DNA of 64,000 nt from Pseudomonas syringae CC1557 (GCF_000452705.1 NZ_CP007014.1:3597501-3661500), one strand, 5' to 3'. Shown: positions 1 to 9,044, counted from the stretch's first letter. A program made the numbers and translations. The notes: generated from the sequence alone by a model not told the origin.

Positions 1-1
1 T

Positions 2-661
2 ATATACGGCGTTGCGTTGGGCAGCATGAATCTCCTCTTCTATATGTCCTTGCAGACCGTCCCCCTGGGTATTGCAGTAGCGCTCGAATTCACCGGCCCG
101 CTGACAGTCGCGCTGCTCTCATCACGCAAGCCCATCGACTTCCTGTGGGTAACACTCGCGGTAATCGGCCTTCTTCTGTTAATACCTCTGGGCAACTCCA
201 GCGCGTCGATCGACCTGCTCGGCGCGAGTTACGCGCTGGGTGCCGGTGTGTGCTGGGCCATCTACATCATGTTCGGACACAAGGCCGGGGCAGACAACGG
301 CGTTCAAACTGCGGCTCTGGGGGTAATCATTGCAGCAATCTTTATCGGACCTGTCGGCGTGGTTCACGCAGGCTGGGCGTTGCTGGACATTTCACTGATA
401 CCCGCCGCACTCGGTGTTGCCATCCTGTCGACTGCCCTCCCCTATAGTCTGGAGATGGTCGCTTTGACGCGTATGCCAGCGCGAACGTTCGGCACACTGG
501 CTAGCCTGGAGCCGGTCTTCGCAGCGCTATCAGGATTGATCTTTCTGCACGAAAACCTGTCATTGACCCAGTGGCTGGCAATCGGCGCGATCATCATCGC
601 TTCCATTGGCGCGACACTGAGCTCGGCACAAGAGAAACCTCAGTTGGTTCCGGCTGACTGA
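2..661 (+). CDS. EamA/RhtA-type amino-acid exporter (5' end outside window)
   Basis: Inner-membrane exporter of the drug/metabolite transporter superfamily. The reading frame is open to the left edge, so the N-terminal half is missing. An internal TTG at 17 is not a convincing start because the same frame reads IYGVALGSMN across it. The visible 219 residues hold about six hydrophobic segments and one EamA repeat. The text around VALEFTGPLTVALLSSRKP and the C-terminal LEPVFAALSGLIFLHE resemble RhtA, the threonine/homoserine exporter of E. coli. Substrate is inferred from family only; amino acids or their analogues are likely. The C-terminus is short and polar (QEKPQLVPAD). No obvious operon partner follows. 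Confidence 0.85.
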   Translation: MYGVALGSMNLLFYMSLQTVPLGIAVALEFTGPLTVALLSSRKPIDFLWVTLAVIGLLLLIPLGNSSASIDLLGASYALGAGVCWAIYIMFGHKAGADNGVQTAALGVIIAAIFIGPVGVVHAGWALLDISLIPAALGVAILSTALPYSLEMVALTRMPARTFGTLASLEPVFAALSGLIFLHENLSLTQWLAIGAIIIASIGATLSSAQEKPQLVPAD

Positions 662-826
662 ACGACGACTGGGGGCAAGAAACGACATGGCACTAGCATT
701 TGTCACGCGCTTGAGCCATGTTAAACACCTGATTGATCTGTTTAAGATTTTTGCGTTGGGGTCTCATCGGCTTGCGAGTCACCCTCGGAGGGGACCGCAA
801 CCCCTATTGACCGTCTAAGGACAGGA

Positions 827-1141
827 ATGAAATTCATTTTTATCGTATTGGCCATGCTTGTTATGGCCGGCTGTGCGGCGACATCCAAACCGGTCATGCA
901 AGGCAAGCGCGGTATTCATATCAATTGCTCGGGACTTTCATCGTCGTGGGCAAAATGCTACGAGTTGGCGACCAATGCCTGCACATCGAAGTCCTTCAAG
1001 GTCATCGCCAAATCCGGCGACGTCGTAGAAGAGCCCGAGGATTATCCGTTCGGGCTCAATCCGGCAGGCTACACCAGTCGCAGCATGATCATTGTCTGCA
1101 GAAAACGCGCGCCACTGGCTGATCCACTGCCGCAGGACTGA
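827..1141 (+). CDS. Small putative lipoprotein, unknown function
   Basis: A 104-residue protein with a short signal sequence ending in a lipobox (VMAGC, Cys about residue 16), so it should be lipid-anchored after cleavage by signal peptidase II. The mature part has four further cysteines (NCSGL, KCYEL, ACTSK, VCRKR), which could form two disulfides in the periplasm. The residue after the anchor Cys is Ala, which by the Lol rule favours outer-membrane sorting. The ATG is preceded by AAGGACAGGA, a good ribosome binding site. I do not recognise a characterised family. It stands alone, with a 165-bp gap upstream and a converging peptidase gene downstream. Confidence 0.75.
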   Translation: MKFIFIVLAMLVMAGCAATSKPVMQGKRGIHINCSGLSSSWAKCYELATNACTSKSFKVIAKSGDVVEEPEDYPFGLNPAGYTSRSMIIVCRKRAPLADPLPQD

Positions 1142-1167
1142 AGCTGCGGCAATGTCAAAAGCCTTTT

Positions 1168-2976
1168 CTAGACCGCTATGGTGCGCGCCTGCAGCCAGAG
1201 TAATGCAGCGCCCTGCAGAAGCGGGCTCAGTCTGGCCCTGACGTGAGCATGGTAACTGTTCAGCCAGTTGCGCTCCTCTTCGTTCAACAGTGATATCTCA
1301 ATGCAGCGTGTATCGATCGGGCACAAAGTCAGGGTTTCGAAGCGCAGAAACTCGCCGAACTCGGTGCTGCCTGCCGGTTGATTGATCACCAGGTTTTCAA
1401 TCCGTACACCCCAGCGACCCGGCCGATAGGTCCCAGGCTCTATGGACGTAATCATTCCCGGTAACATCGCTGTCTGAGGCGTCGCGGGTGCCTGATAGGC
1501 GATGACTTGCGGACCTTCGTGGACGTTCAGGAAATAGCCTACGCCGTGCCCGGTGCCATGCCCGTAATTGACGCCTTCCGTCCACATGGGAGCGCGCGCG
1601 ATCGCATCCAGCAACGGCGAAAGAATACCCTTCGGAAAATGCGTTCGAGACAAGGCAATTACGCCCTTGAGCACCCGCGCGCAATCCTGCTTCTGTTCAG
1701 CGCTTGGCGTTCCTATTGCGACCATGCGGGTGATATCGGTTGTGCCGCCCAGGTATTGCCCACCTGAATCGATCAGCAAAAGTCCATCACCCTCGATGCG
1801 CGCGTGCTCTGCCTCGGTCGCGCGATAATGCGGCATCGCCCCGTTGGCATTGAAGCCTGCGATGGTGGCAAAACTGGGTGATACGTAGCCCGGACGTCGC
1901 TCCCGCGCTTGCGTCAGCATTTCATCGATGGTCAGTTCGCTGACGGGCTGGCGACCCAGGGCACTGTCCAGCCAGGCGAAGAACTCGCACAGCGCCGCGC
2001 CGTCCTGTTCCATCGCCTCTCGGATATGAGCCGTGTCGGTTTCAGTCTTCTGCGCTTTCAGAAGTGTGCTCGGGTTCAGCCCTTCGACCAGCGTAACTTC
2101 ACTGTCCAGATAATCGAGCAGACCACAGGTGACTCGCGCCGGGTCGACCAACAGCCGGGCTTCTTTCGGCACCTTGCGCAGGGCTGAGCCTATCTGCGTG
2201 TACTCGGCGATGTTGACCCCGTCACGTTGCAGGCTGGAACGGACGACTTCCGGGACTTTCTTCGAATCGACGAACAACGTGACGCCGGTAGGCCCGATGA
2301 CAGCGAAGGATATGAACACGGGATTGTAGGAAACATCAGAGCCACGCAGATTGAACAGCCAGGCAATGTCATCCAGTGTGGCGATGAAGTGCCAGTCAGC
2401 ATTGCGTTCGGCCATGATCGTGCGCACCTGAGCGAGCTTTTCAACTCGCGCCAGGGAGGCCTGCGGCGGCAAGTGTTCATACACCGGAAGCGTCGGCAAC
2501 GCAGGACGATCCTGCCAGAGTTCGATCAGCAGATCGATGTCTGTACGCAGCCGCGCACCACGCTCATAAAGCTTGCTGGCCAGCGTGCGCGAAGAAGCGA
2601 CCGCCAGAACGGCGCCGTCAACAGCAACCACGCTTTCGGCCTGAGCCTGCTCAGCCAGCCATTCCAGAGGGCCTGGCTGACCGGGTAACAGCTTGACCAG
2701 CTCAATACCGCTGCCAGCCAGTTCCTTGGTGGCCTGCTCCCAGTAACGACTGTCAGCCCATACGCCTGCGAAGTCATGGGTGATGATCAGCGTACCGACC
2801 GAGCCGTGAAAGCCGGACAGCCATTGGCGACCCTGCCAGTAACCGGGCAGGTACTCGGAGAGATGAGGGTCCGCTGACGGTACCAGCCAGGCATCGATGT
2901 GCTCCCGCTTCATCAAGGCGCGGGTTTGCGCCAAACGTTCTGCCACGTCTGAACTGGCACTGGATTGCGTACTCAT
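1168..2976 (-). CDS. M24-family aminopeptidase P (Xaa-Pro aminopeptidase, long form)
   Basis: A 602-residue cytoplasmic metallopeptidase expected to remove N-terminal residues preceding proline. It has two creatinase-like N-terminal domains and a C-terminal pita-bread domain. Metal ligands are visible: Asp pair in LLIDSGGQYLGGTTDITR, His in YGHGTGHGVGYF, and Glu residues in SIEPGTYRPGRWGVRIEN. The length matches the roughly 600-residue three-domain forms (eukaryotic XPNPEP1-like), not the 440-residue E. coli PepP. The ATG at 2976 is chosen because AGGAG lies at the right spacing; an in-frame start at 3033 would run into the upstream gene without such a site. It lies 57 bp downstream of a cysteine desulfurase gene on the same strand, so co-transcription is likely. 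Confidence 0.9.
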   Translation of the reverse strand: MSTQSSASSDVAERLAQTRALMKREHIDAWLVPSADPHLSEYLPGYWQGRQWLSGFHGSVGTLIITHDFAGVWADSRYWEQATKELAGSGIELVKLLPGQPGPLEWLAEQAQAESVVAVDGAVLAVASSRTLASKLYERGARLRTDIDLLIELWQDRPALPTLPVYEHLPPQASLARVEKLAQVRTIMAERNADWHFIATLDDIAWLFNLRGSDVSYNPVFISFAVIGPTGVTLFVDSKKVPEVVRSSLQRDGVNIAEYTQIGSALRKVPKEARLLVDPARVTCGLLDYLDSEVTLVEGLNPSTLLKAQKTETDTAHIREAMEQDGAALCEFFAWLDSALGRQPVSELTIDEMLTQARERRPGYVSPSFATIAGFNANGAMPHYRATEAEHARIEGDGLLLIDSGGQYLGGTTDITRMVAIGTPSAEQKQDCARVLKGVIALSRTHFPKGILSPLLDAIARAPMWTEGVNYGHGTGHGVGYFLNVHEGPQVIAYQAPATPQTAMLPGMITSIEPGTYRPGRWGVRIENLVINQPAGSTEFGEFLRFETLTLCPIDTRCIEISLLNEEERNWLNSYHAHVRARLSPLLQGAALLWLQARTIAV

Positions 2977-3033
2977 TGAGTCTCCTGCTGAACCGGAAAT
3001 TGACGGCTGTCGTGGGTTCAGATAATGGAGCAC

Positions 3034-4227
3034 TCATCGAGCCTGAGCAACCGCCCAGAACGATGGCTGGGCAAGACAGTCCCGAACAGACTGGGCGGCA
3101 TGCTCTATATCCTGATCTCGCGTGAAGCGCCCAAGGCTCAGGCGAATGGTCTGACCCGCCTCCTGCGGGCTGAGTCCCAGAGCCAGGAGGACATGGGATG
3201 GTGCGTTTTTCGCCGAATTGCAGGCCGAGGTGGACGAAAACGCAAGCCTGTCGCCCAACGCCTTCACATCCAGATCACTGTTACCAAACGTGAGGCTGAG
3301 TATGTTGGCAATCCGCTGCGCGGGACTGCCGTTGATACACAATCCGGGGATATCAGCGAGGCGTTCGCATAAAAGCCGGTTCAGCCGTTTTGTTTCAAGA
3401 ATCTCCTCGTCAAGCGCATCGGCAGCCAGCGCAAAGGCTGCGCCCATTCCAGCAATCTGGTGCGTCGCCAGCGTGCCCGAACGCAGGCCGCATTCGTGCC
3501 CGCCGCCATGTATCTGAGCCAGCACACGTTGTTGAGCACGCGGCCCGACGTACAGAGCACCGATCCCCTTGGGCCCGTAGATCTTGTGTGCCGAGAACGA
3601 CATCAGGTCTACCGCAAGCTGGCTCACGTCGATCGGCAACTTGCCAGCACCCTGCGCTGCATCCACATGCAACAGCGCGCCGTGTTCACGTACCCGCTTA
3701 CCGGTCTCGACGATGTCGTTGACCGTGCCCAATTCGTTGTTGACCAACATCAATGAAACCAGAAATGTATCGTCACGCAATGCAGCACTGACAGCATCGG
3801 GGCTGATCAGACCTTCGCTGTCCGGGGCAAGCCAGGTGACGTCGATACCCTCCTCTTGCAATTGACGGGCAGTATCAAGTGTTGCCTTGTGCTCGATCTG
3901 GCTGGTGATGATATGACCGGTTACGCGTCCACCGCCTGCCGCAAGGCGCCTTGCGCGTTCGTGAGCCACGCCCTTGATTGCCAGATTGCTGGATTCGGTA
4001 GCGCCTGAGGTCCAGATAATCTGCGTAGCCTGCGCACCGACCAGGTTCGCAACCTGCTGGCGAGCCTGCTCTACCGCCAGGCGGGCTCTTTGTCCGAACG
4101 AATGAGAACTGGAAGCAGGGTTGCCGAAGTTGCCCGACATGCCCAGGCAATCAACCATCACCTTGATGACTCGCTCGTCCACCGGCGTGGTGGCCGCATA
4201 ATCAAAGTACAGCGCTGACTCTTTCAT
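3034..4227 (-). CDS. Cysteine desulfurase (class V PLP enzyme, IscS/NifS-like)
   Basis: A 397-residue PLP-dependent enzyme that converts L-cysteine to alanine plus enzyme-bound persulfide. The N-terminus YFDYAATTPVD is the family signature. The PLP lysine is in SFSAHKIYGPKGIG, and the His of the IHGGGHECGLRSGT block is present. The catalytic cysteine lies in STSACNSAKNAPSHVL, which differs somewhat from the IscS SACTSAS loop. There is no iscR, iscU or hscA nearby, so this is probably a second, dedicated sulfur donor rather than the housekeeping IscS. Start at 4227 is supported by AGAGGAAAT just upstream; the alternative start 21 bases earlier lacks this. The M24 peptidase gene follows after 57 bp. 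Confidence 0.9.
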   Translation of the reverse strand: MKESALYFDYAATTPVDERVIKVMVDCLGMSGNFGNPASSSHSFGQRARLAVEQARQQVANLVGAQATQIIWTSGATESSNLAIKGVAHERARRLAAGGGRVTGHIITSQIEHKATLDTARQLQEEGIDVTWLAPDSEGLISPDAVSAALRDDTFLVSLMLVNNELGTVNDIVETGKRVREHGALLHVDAAQGAGKLPIDVSQLAVDLMSFSAHKIYGPKGIGALYVGPRAQQRVLAQIHGGGHECGLRSGTLATHQIAGMGAAFALAADALDEEILETKRLNRLLCERLADIPGLCINGSPAQRIANILSLTFGNSDLDVKALGDRLAFSSTSACNSAKNAPSHVLLALGLSPQEAGQTIRLSLGRFTRDQDIEHAAQSVRDCLAQPSFWAVAQAR

Positions 4228-4490
4228 GAGATTTCCTCTGAATGGCACAGTATGGATGCCCTGCTCGCATCAATGGACATTGATCTGAGCGTGCGCAAAC
4301 GGCGCCTGGACGCAGTGCCATCACTAACGGACCATGAGCAGATAGTGCATCAGTCGACATAGAACTAAAAATTCTGATTTAGAATTTATATATATCATTA
4401 TCGAATATATGGACCAATCGAGAACAGGCCTGAAGAGTGTGTCCGATGTTCCCATCGCTACCGGCCAGGATCTGATAAAACAGCAATCGA

Positions 4491-4508
4491 CTGTTGCTAC
4501 AGCAACAG
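4491..4508. promoter_or_regulatory. Inverted repeat, candidate upstream activator site for ssuE
   Basis: CTGTTGCT AC AGCAACAG has perfect 8-bp arms and a 2-bp centre. It sits about 110 bp upstream of the -24 element of the ssuE promoter, where enhancer sites for sigma54 activators are usually found. Candidate binder: SfnR or another sulfur regulator; this is inference. Confidence 0.4.
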
Positions 4509-4615
4509 CCGTTCAACAGTTATCAGCTGGGGCATCAGTTATTTGGGTCATCAGAAGTTTGCTAGCACACACCTGGCGCCCGGAGCACCGGGCGATCTGG
4601 AAGGTTCTGTGAGGC

Positions 4616-4631
4616 TGGCACACTAGCTGCT
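4616..4631 (+). promoter_or_regulatory. Sigma54 (-24/-12) promoter of ssuE
   Basis: TGGCACACTAGCTGCT places GG (4617-4618) and GC (4629-4630) exactly 12 bases apart, as the sigma54 consensus TGGCAC-N5-TTGCW requires; one position of the -12 box deviates (CTGC). The implied start of transcription is near 4642, giving a leader of about 24 bases before the ssuE ATG. Confidence 0.6.
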
Positions 4632-4665
4632 TGGCAGGGTGACGCTTATCGCAAGGAATTCCCGC

Positions 4666-5247
4666 ATGCTCGTTGTTTCACTTTCCGGCAGTCCGTCCCT
4701 CAAATCCCGCTCGGGTGTTGTTCTCGCCCACGCCGCCAGTTGGTTGCAAAGCCACGGCGTTGCAGTAACCACATTGCGCATTCGCGACTTCAATGCCGAA
4801 GACCTGCTGTTCGCTCGCTTCGACAGCCCACAAGTGATGGAGTTTGTCGAAGCCGTCAGGCAGGCTGACGGTCTACTGATCGGGACGCCGGTGTACAAGG
4901 CATCATTCTCCGGCGCGCTGAAAACCCTGCTCGACCTGCTGCCGGAACGTGCCCTGCACGGCAAAGTGGTGTTGCCACTGGCAACCGGCGGCAGCATTGC
5001 TCACATGCTGGCGGTGGATTACGCGCTCAAACCGGTGCTTTCAACCCTCAAATCCCAGGAAGTGTTGCATGGCATCTTTGCTATCGATACGCAGATCAGC
5101 TACGGCGACAACGAAGAAGGCGGGACACTGGACGAGGTCCTGATCGAACGCTTGCACGAAGGGCTGGAACACTTCTATCACGGCCTGCAACGCCGATTGC
5201 AGGCGCGTCATAAACAGGCAGGCGGACATTTGCAATTGGCGCTATAG
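4666..5247 (+). CDS. ssuE: NADPH-dependent FMN reductase SsuE
   Basis: A 193-residue flavodoxin-like enzyme that reduces FMN with NAD(P)H and hands FMNH2 to a sulfonate monooxygenase. Family signatures are the flavin phosphate loop [13 protein letters not shown] at the N-terminus and the conserved stretches [20 protein letters not shown] and [18 protein letters not shown]. The ATG at 4666 is preceded by AAGGAA; an in-frame GTG at 4639 lacks this. Unlike the usual ssuEADCBF operon, no ssuA, D, C or B follows; the next gene is a converging LysE exporter. A sigma54-type promoter lies directly upstream. Its partner monooxygenase in this window is encoded 17.5 kb away (22258-23397). Confidence 0.93.
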   Translation: MLVVSLSGSPSLKSRSGVVLAHAASWLQSHGVAVTTLRIRDFNAEDLLFARFDSPQVMEFVEAVRQADGLLIGTPVYKASFSGALKTLLDLLPERALHGKVVLPLATGGSIAHMLAVDYALKPVLSTLKSQEVLHGIFAIDTQISYGDNEEGGTLDEVLIERLHEGLEHFYHGLQRRLQARHKQAGGHLQLAL

Positions 5248-5284
5248 CATCGGGCGGGCCTCTAAGGATCCGTTAATGCCAGAT

Positions 5285-5893
5285 TTAGTGCTCGACAAAC
5301 AAGGGATACAGCGATGCCACCAGCAATGCGGCCATCACACCGTTGAAAATCCTTAGACCGACGGGATCGCGCAATACGTTGCGCAGCAGACTGCCGAAAC
5401 CTGCCCATACGCCGACGCTGGGCAGGTTGATCAATGCGAATACCGCCGAGATCACCACCACGTTGTAGAAATAGCCCTGCATCGGCGTGTAGGTGCTGAT
5501 TGCCCCGATCGCCATGATCCATGCCTTGGGATTGACCCACTGAAAAAGTGCAGCGCTCATAAAGCTGAAAGGCTTGCCTTTGCTTTCAACGTTTTCGGCG
5601 GCAGGGCCTGACGTGGCGATCTTCCAGGCAAGGTACAGAAGATAGGCGGCGCCCACATAGCGCAGGACGGCGTAAAGCATCGGCCATGCCTTGAACACGC
5701 TGCCGAGCCCGAAGCCGACGGCCAGCACCAGAACAAAGAAACCGACGCTGATGCCCAGCATGTGCGGAAGGGTGCGACTGAAACCAAAATTGACGCCTGA
5801 CGCTAGCAGCATCATGTTGTTCGGACCTGGCGTGATCGAGGTCACGAAGGCGAACAGCGCGAACGCCAGCAGTAAATCAAATGAAAGCACCAT
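5285..5893 (-). CDS. LysE-family amino-acid exporter
   Basis: A 202-residue inner-membrane protein with about six transmembrane segments. The near-N-terminal TSITPGPNNMMLLASGVNFG motif is typical of the LysE/RhtB family, which exports amino acids and derivatives. A second conserved region, FQWVNPKAWIMAIGAISTY, is also family-typical. The ATG at 5893 gives the usual N-terminus (MVLSFDLLLAF); a GTG at 5923 would add ten residues, and neither has a strong ribosome binding site. Convergent with ssuE. Substrate cannot be told from sequence. Confidence 0.85.
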   Translation of the reverse strand: MVLSFDLLLAFALFAFVTSITPGPNNMMLLASGVNFGFSRTLPHMLGISVGFFVLVLAVGFGLGSVFKAWPMLYAVLRYVGAAYLLYLAWKIATSGPAAENVESKGKPFSFMSAALFQWVNPKAWIMAIGAISTYTPMQGYFYNVVVISAVFALINLPSVGVWAGFGSLLRNVLRDPVGLRIFNGVMAALLVASLYPLFVEH

Positions 5894-6016
5894 CAAGACT
5901 GTCCAGATCAATGAGTCAGGCACTCACCCTATCGAACGCTCGACAGGAAACACACGGACAGTTGGACGAAACTTCAAGCCATACAGTTCGGCGAAAAATG
6001 CAAATGACGCAGACTG

Positions 6017-6298
6017 TCAGCCTTGTGGCTGCAATGTTTGCGAACCCAGATCAACGCTGACTTCACCGTGCGCGTCGAACTCATGTGCCTGCTGAATCTG
6101 CGGATCTGCCAGCAGTTGCGCTTTGCGTGCCTGGTACTCATCAAACGAGAGACCACGACGGTTCAGGTCTTCGAGGGCCAGTTGATGGCTTTCCTGAGTA
6201 CTGAACGGGCGCTGCTCCGCTGCGTGATGGGTGGAACAGCCAGAGAGCAGCGCTACGCTGAATGTCAGGACGAGCGCAAAGGCGAACAACTGGTTCAT
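6017..6298 (-). CDS. Small putative lipoprotein
   Basis: A 93-residue protein with a signal sequence and lipobox (LLSGCSTHHA). The mature region is hydrophilic and helical (residues about 35-75, ALEDLNRRGLSFDEYQARKAQ) with a LADPQIQQAHEFDAHGEV segment. It resembles the short-C-terminal-domain type of helix seen in many secreted or envelope proteins, but I cannot assign a function. The start at 6298 is preceded by GGAGCC; a start 24 bases earlier would add an unlikely charged extension before the signal peptide. It is transcribed in the same direction as the LysR gene 88 bp upstream. Confidence 0.7.
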   Translation of the reverse strand: MNQLFAFALVLTFSVALLSGCSTHHAAEQRPFSTQESHQLALEDLNRRGLSFDEYQARKAQLLADPQIQQAHEFDAHGEVSVDLGSQTLQPQG

Positions 6299-6386
6299 GT
6301 GGGGGCTCCGGGCGGGCTTCATGTCGGGAATGAAGCAAGGTTACGCTCGCCCCTGCCGCAGCAAAAATCAACCGCCGTGATAGTGG

Positions 6387-7277
6387 CTATCGACTTGCCC
6401 GAGCATTTTCGATCAACACCTCACGCAACGCCTGCGCGGCTGCCGACAGCTTGTGATCGGCCAGCATCATCAAACCGATACGACGTTCAATGCGCGGTTC
6501 GACCAGCCCGATGCAACGCGCACCCAGCTCCTGCATCTGCCTGATGCACAGCGACGGCACGGCGCTGACGCCCAGACCGTTGGCGACCATGCGGCCCACC
6601 GTAGAAAGCTGATGACTTTCAAACGCCACCGAAAGCTTGCCATGCCGAGGCTCGATGGCCTGCTCCAGCAACAGGCGCACAGCGGAAGGTCGTTGCAGGG
6701 CAATGAAATCTTCGCATAGCAAATCCTCCCATGACACTTCACTGCGTTCGGCCAAGGGCGAATCCTGCGCAACCACAGCCACGAAGCGATCCATGTAAAA
6801 CGGCGTAAACAGCAAAGCACTGCTGGACTCGGGTTCGAAGCCGATCCCCAGTTCAACACGCCGATGACGCACCATCTCCAGCACCTGCTCGTTGACCACG
6901 TCATGCACCGCGACATTGACCCGTGGGTAACGTCCGCGAAAAACCTTCAGCGCTGCGGGCAGCAGGTTGCCTGCAAACGACGGCATCGCTGCGATGGAGA
7001 CCCGGCCCATTTGCAGGGTGAAGCGCTGGCGCAGCAGTTCCTCGGTGTTGTCCCAGTCCGCCAACAGCTGGCGCGCCAGGGGCAGCAGGGTTTCTCCTTC
7101 GGGCGTCAGGCCAACGTTGCGCGTCGTGCGTGTCAGCAACTGGCCACCCAAGTCTTCCTCCAGCGCCTTGATCGTCAGGCTCAGCGCCGGTTGCGACACA
7201 TTCAGCCGCTCGCCAGCCTGAGCAAAACTCAGGTACTGCGCGACAGCCAGAAAAGCCCGAAGCTGCTTGACGTTCAT
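6387..7277 (-). CDS. LysR-family regulator of the adjacent CoA-transferase genes
   Basis: A 296-residue LysR-type transcription factor. The N-terminal winged helix-turn-helix (residues 1-60, FLAVAQYLSFAQAGERLNVSQPALSLTIKALEEDLGG, split here by family spacing) is followed by a substrate-binding domain (about 90-290). It is divergent from the CoA-transferase genes, the standard layout for LysR control. In P. aeruginosa the same arrangement, a LysR gene (dhcR) divergent from dhcAB for carnitine breakdown, is known. This gene could be its orthologue or an acetoacetate-responsive relative; sequence alone does not decide. Confidence 0.88.
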   Translation of the reverse strand: MNVKQLRAFLAVAQYLSFAQAGERLNVSQPALSLTIKALEEDLGGQLLTRTTRNVGLTPEGETLLPLARQLLADWDNTEELLRQRFTLQMGRVSIAAMPSFAGNLLPAALKVFRGRYPRVNVAVHDVVNEQVLEMVRHRRVELGIGFEPESSSALLFTPFYMDRFVAVVAQDSPLAERSEVSWEDLLCEDFIALQRPSAVRLLLEQAIEPRHGKLSVAFESHQLSTVGRMVANGLGVSAVPSLCIRQMQELGARCIGLVEPRIERRIGLMMLADHKLSAAAQALREVLIENARASR

Positions 7278-7405
7278 ATATTCGTTTTTCTTATCAATTA
7301 TTCAGAAAAACAAAATTAACAAATCATTGATATCAAGAGAAGATGCAGCCGTACGATCCTTCGGCGATACGACTGCCGGTTAACAACTATAAAAGGCGGA
7401 TCATC
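7278..7405. promoter_or_regulatory. Divergent promoter region, LysR gene / CoA-transferase operon
   Basis: 128 bp between divergent starts, AT-rich, containing a perfect 10-bp palindrome TTGATATCAA (7327-7336) and several T-N11-A patterns as expected for LysR binding. No unique site can be chosen by eye. The CoA-transferase ATG at 7406 has AAAGGCGGA upstream. Confidence 0.45.
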
Positions 7406-8107
7406 ATGGCTGGCATCGACAAACGCGTAGCGACCTACGAAGAAGCCCTCGCCGGGCTCACTGACAACATGACCGTGCTTTGCGGCGGTTTTGGCTTGTG
7501 CGGTATTCCCGAGAATCTGATCGCGCAGATCAAACGCATGGGCATCAAGGGCCTGACCGTAGTTTCCAACAACTGCGGCGTCGACGGTTTCGGTCTGGGC
7601 ATCCTCCTCGAAGACCGACAGATCCGGAAAATGATTTCGTCCTATGTCGGCGAGAACGCTTTGTTCGAGCGGCAACTGCTCAGCGGCGAACTGGAAGTCG
7701 AACTCACCCCGCAAGGCACCCTTGCCGAAAAACTGCGCGCAGGCGGCGCAGGCATTCCAGCGTTCTATACCGCGACCGGTTACGGCACCCCCGTGGCAGA
7801 AGGCAAGGAAACCCGCCAGTTCAATGGCCGCAATGTGATTCTGGAAGAAGCCATTACCGGAGATTTCGCACTGATCAAGGGCTGGAAAGCCGATCATTTC
7901 GGTAACGTGATCTATCGTCATACAGCGCAGAACTTCAATCCAGTCGTCGCGACGGCGGGCAGAATCACAGTGGTCGAAGTCGAAGAAATCGTCGAGCCGG
8001 GCGTGCTGCTGCCGACCGAGATTCACACGCCGGGCATCTATGTGGACCGCGTGATTCAGGGCACCTTCGAGAAGCGCATCGAACAGCGCACCGTCAGAAA
8101 ATCGTGA
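7406..8107 (+). CDS. CoA-transferase subunit A (AtoD/ScoA/DhcA type)
   Basis: A 233-residue alpha subunit of a class I CoA-transferase, which moves CoA from succinyl-CoA or acetyl-CoA to a 3-oxoacid. The family block [13 protein letters not shown] is at residues about 26-38, followed by [14 protein letters not shown] and the C-terminal [21 protein letters not shown]. The start at 7406 is set by AAGGCGGA; an upstream in-frame ATG would add an unrelated 21-residue tail. Subunit B follows after 45 bp. Acetoacetate and 3-dehydrocarnitine are the two plausible substrates, given the AtoE-type transporter nearby and the similarity to the P. aeruginosa dhcAB locus. Confidence 0.9.
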   Translation: MAGIDKRVATYEEALAGLTDNMTVLCGGFGLCGIPENLIAQIKRMGIKGLTVVSNNCGVDGFGLGILLEDRQIRKMISSYVGENALFERQLLSGELEVELTPQGTLAEKLRAGGAGIPAFYTATGYGTPVAEGKETRQFNGRNVILEEAITGDFALIKGWKADHFGNVIYRHTAQNFNPVVATAGRITVVEVEEIVEPGVLLPTEIHTPGIYVDRVIQGTFEKRIEQRTVRKS

Positions 8108-8152
8108 TTGCGAAACCTCTTCTGACCTACAACAACAAAGAGATTTCAGACC

Positions 8153-8809
8153 ATGGCACTTTCCCGCGAACAAATGGCTCAACGCGTCGCTCGTGAACTC
8201 AAGGACGGCTATTACGTCAACCTCGGCATCGGCATTCCAACGCTGGTCGCCAACTACGTGCCGGACGATATCGACGTCATGCTGCAATCGGAAAATGGCC
8301 TGCTGGGCATGGGAGCGTTTCCGACCGAAGACACCATCGACGCCGACATGATCAACGCGGGCAAGCAAACGGTAACCGCACGTATCGGCGCATCGATTTT
8401 CTCATCGGCTGAATCCTTCGCCATGATCCGCGGCGGCCATGTCGATCTCACGGTACTGGGCGCTTTCGAGGTGGATGTCGAAGGCAATATCGCGTCGTGG
8501 ATGATCCCCGGCAAACTGGTCAAGGGGATGGGCGGCGCGATGGACCTGGTGGCGGGTGCCGACAACATCATCGTGACCATGACCCATGCGTCAAAGGACG
8601 GCGAATCCAAATTGCTGCCGCGCTGCACCCTGCCACTGACCGGCGCAGGCTGCATCCGCAAGGTGCTGACCGACCTGGCGTACCTGGAAATCGAAAACGG
8701 CGCCTTCATCCTCCGTGAACGCGCACCGGGTGTCAGCGTGGAAGAAATCGTCGCCAAAACCGCAGGCAAACTGATCGTGCCGGATGACGTGATCGAGATG
8801 AGTTTCTGA
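8153..8809 (+). CDS. CoA-transferase subunit B (AtoA/ScoB/DhcB type)
   Basis: A 218-residue beta subunit carrying the active site. The catalytic glutamate is in LQSENGLLGMG (about residues 44-54), the SENG signature of class I CoA-transferases; it forms the thioester intermediate. GGHVDLTVLGAFEVD and GKLVKGMGGAMDLV are further family blocks. It pairs with the product of the gene 45 bp upstream. The P. aeruginosa cluster has a thiolase (atoB) next; here it is absent and REP-like repeats occupy the gap. Confidence 0.92.
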   Translation: MALSREQMAQRVARELKDGYYVNLGIGIPTLVANYVPDDIDVMLQSENGLLGMGAFPTEDTIDADMINAGKQTVTARIGASIFSSAESFAMIRGGHVDLTVLGAFEVDVEGNIASWMIPGKLVKGMGGAMDLVAGADNIIVTMTHASKDGESKLLPRCTLPLTGAGCIRKVLTDLAYLEIENGAFILRERAPGVSVEEIVAKTAGKLIVPDDVIEMSF

Positions 8810-8846
8810 GGGGTTGCGCCTCTCGATCCTATGCCACCGCAGCGTT

Positions 8847-8939
8847 GTGACGCAGAGCGTCACCCAATGCGTTCCGACGCGGAGCGTCGGAACGAGAAAT
8901 GTATCTGAGTACGACTCTCGCTCCCACGCTCCAGCGTGG
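8847..8939. repeat. Cluster of three REP-like palindromes
   Basis: Three perfect hairpins in about 95 bp: GTGACGC-AGA-GCGTCAC (8847-8863), GTTCCGACGC-GGA-GCGTCGGAAC (8871-8893) and CCACGCT-CC-AGCGTGG (8924-8939). All share a GCAGAGC/GGAGC-type core. Such elements are common between Pseudomonas genes and can bind gyrase or IHF, or stabilise upstream mRNA. Related single hairpins occur at 16453-16469 and 25022-25038. Confidence 0.8.
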
Positions 8940-9044
8940 TAGCGCTGTTCCGGACGCTCTGCGCCCGATCTGCAGTGCACGGCTGCGTGTCAACACCGCT
9001 TTGTGATCTCCCCCACTAATAATTACAAAAAAGAGGTGCCTCTG

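Larger units (their letters stand above)
4228..4665. other. 437-bp intergenic region between cysteine desulfurase and ssuE
   Basis: No convincing gene. A 67-codon open frame at 4409-4612 has no ribosome binding site and no recognisable content. The left half is AT-rich and holds an inverted repeat AAATTCT-GATTT-AGAATTT (4369-4387), a possible operator for either flanking gene. The right half holds the CTGTTGCT-AC-AGCAACAG inverted repeat (4491-4508) and a sigma54-type core promoter (4616-4631), both listed separately. Confidence 0.6.

Noticed and set aside
4409..4612. 67-codon open frame between cysteine desulfurase and ssuE
   Set aside because: No ribosome binding site, no recognisable motif, and it spans the inverted repeat and approaches the sigma54 promoter.
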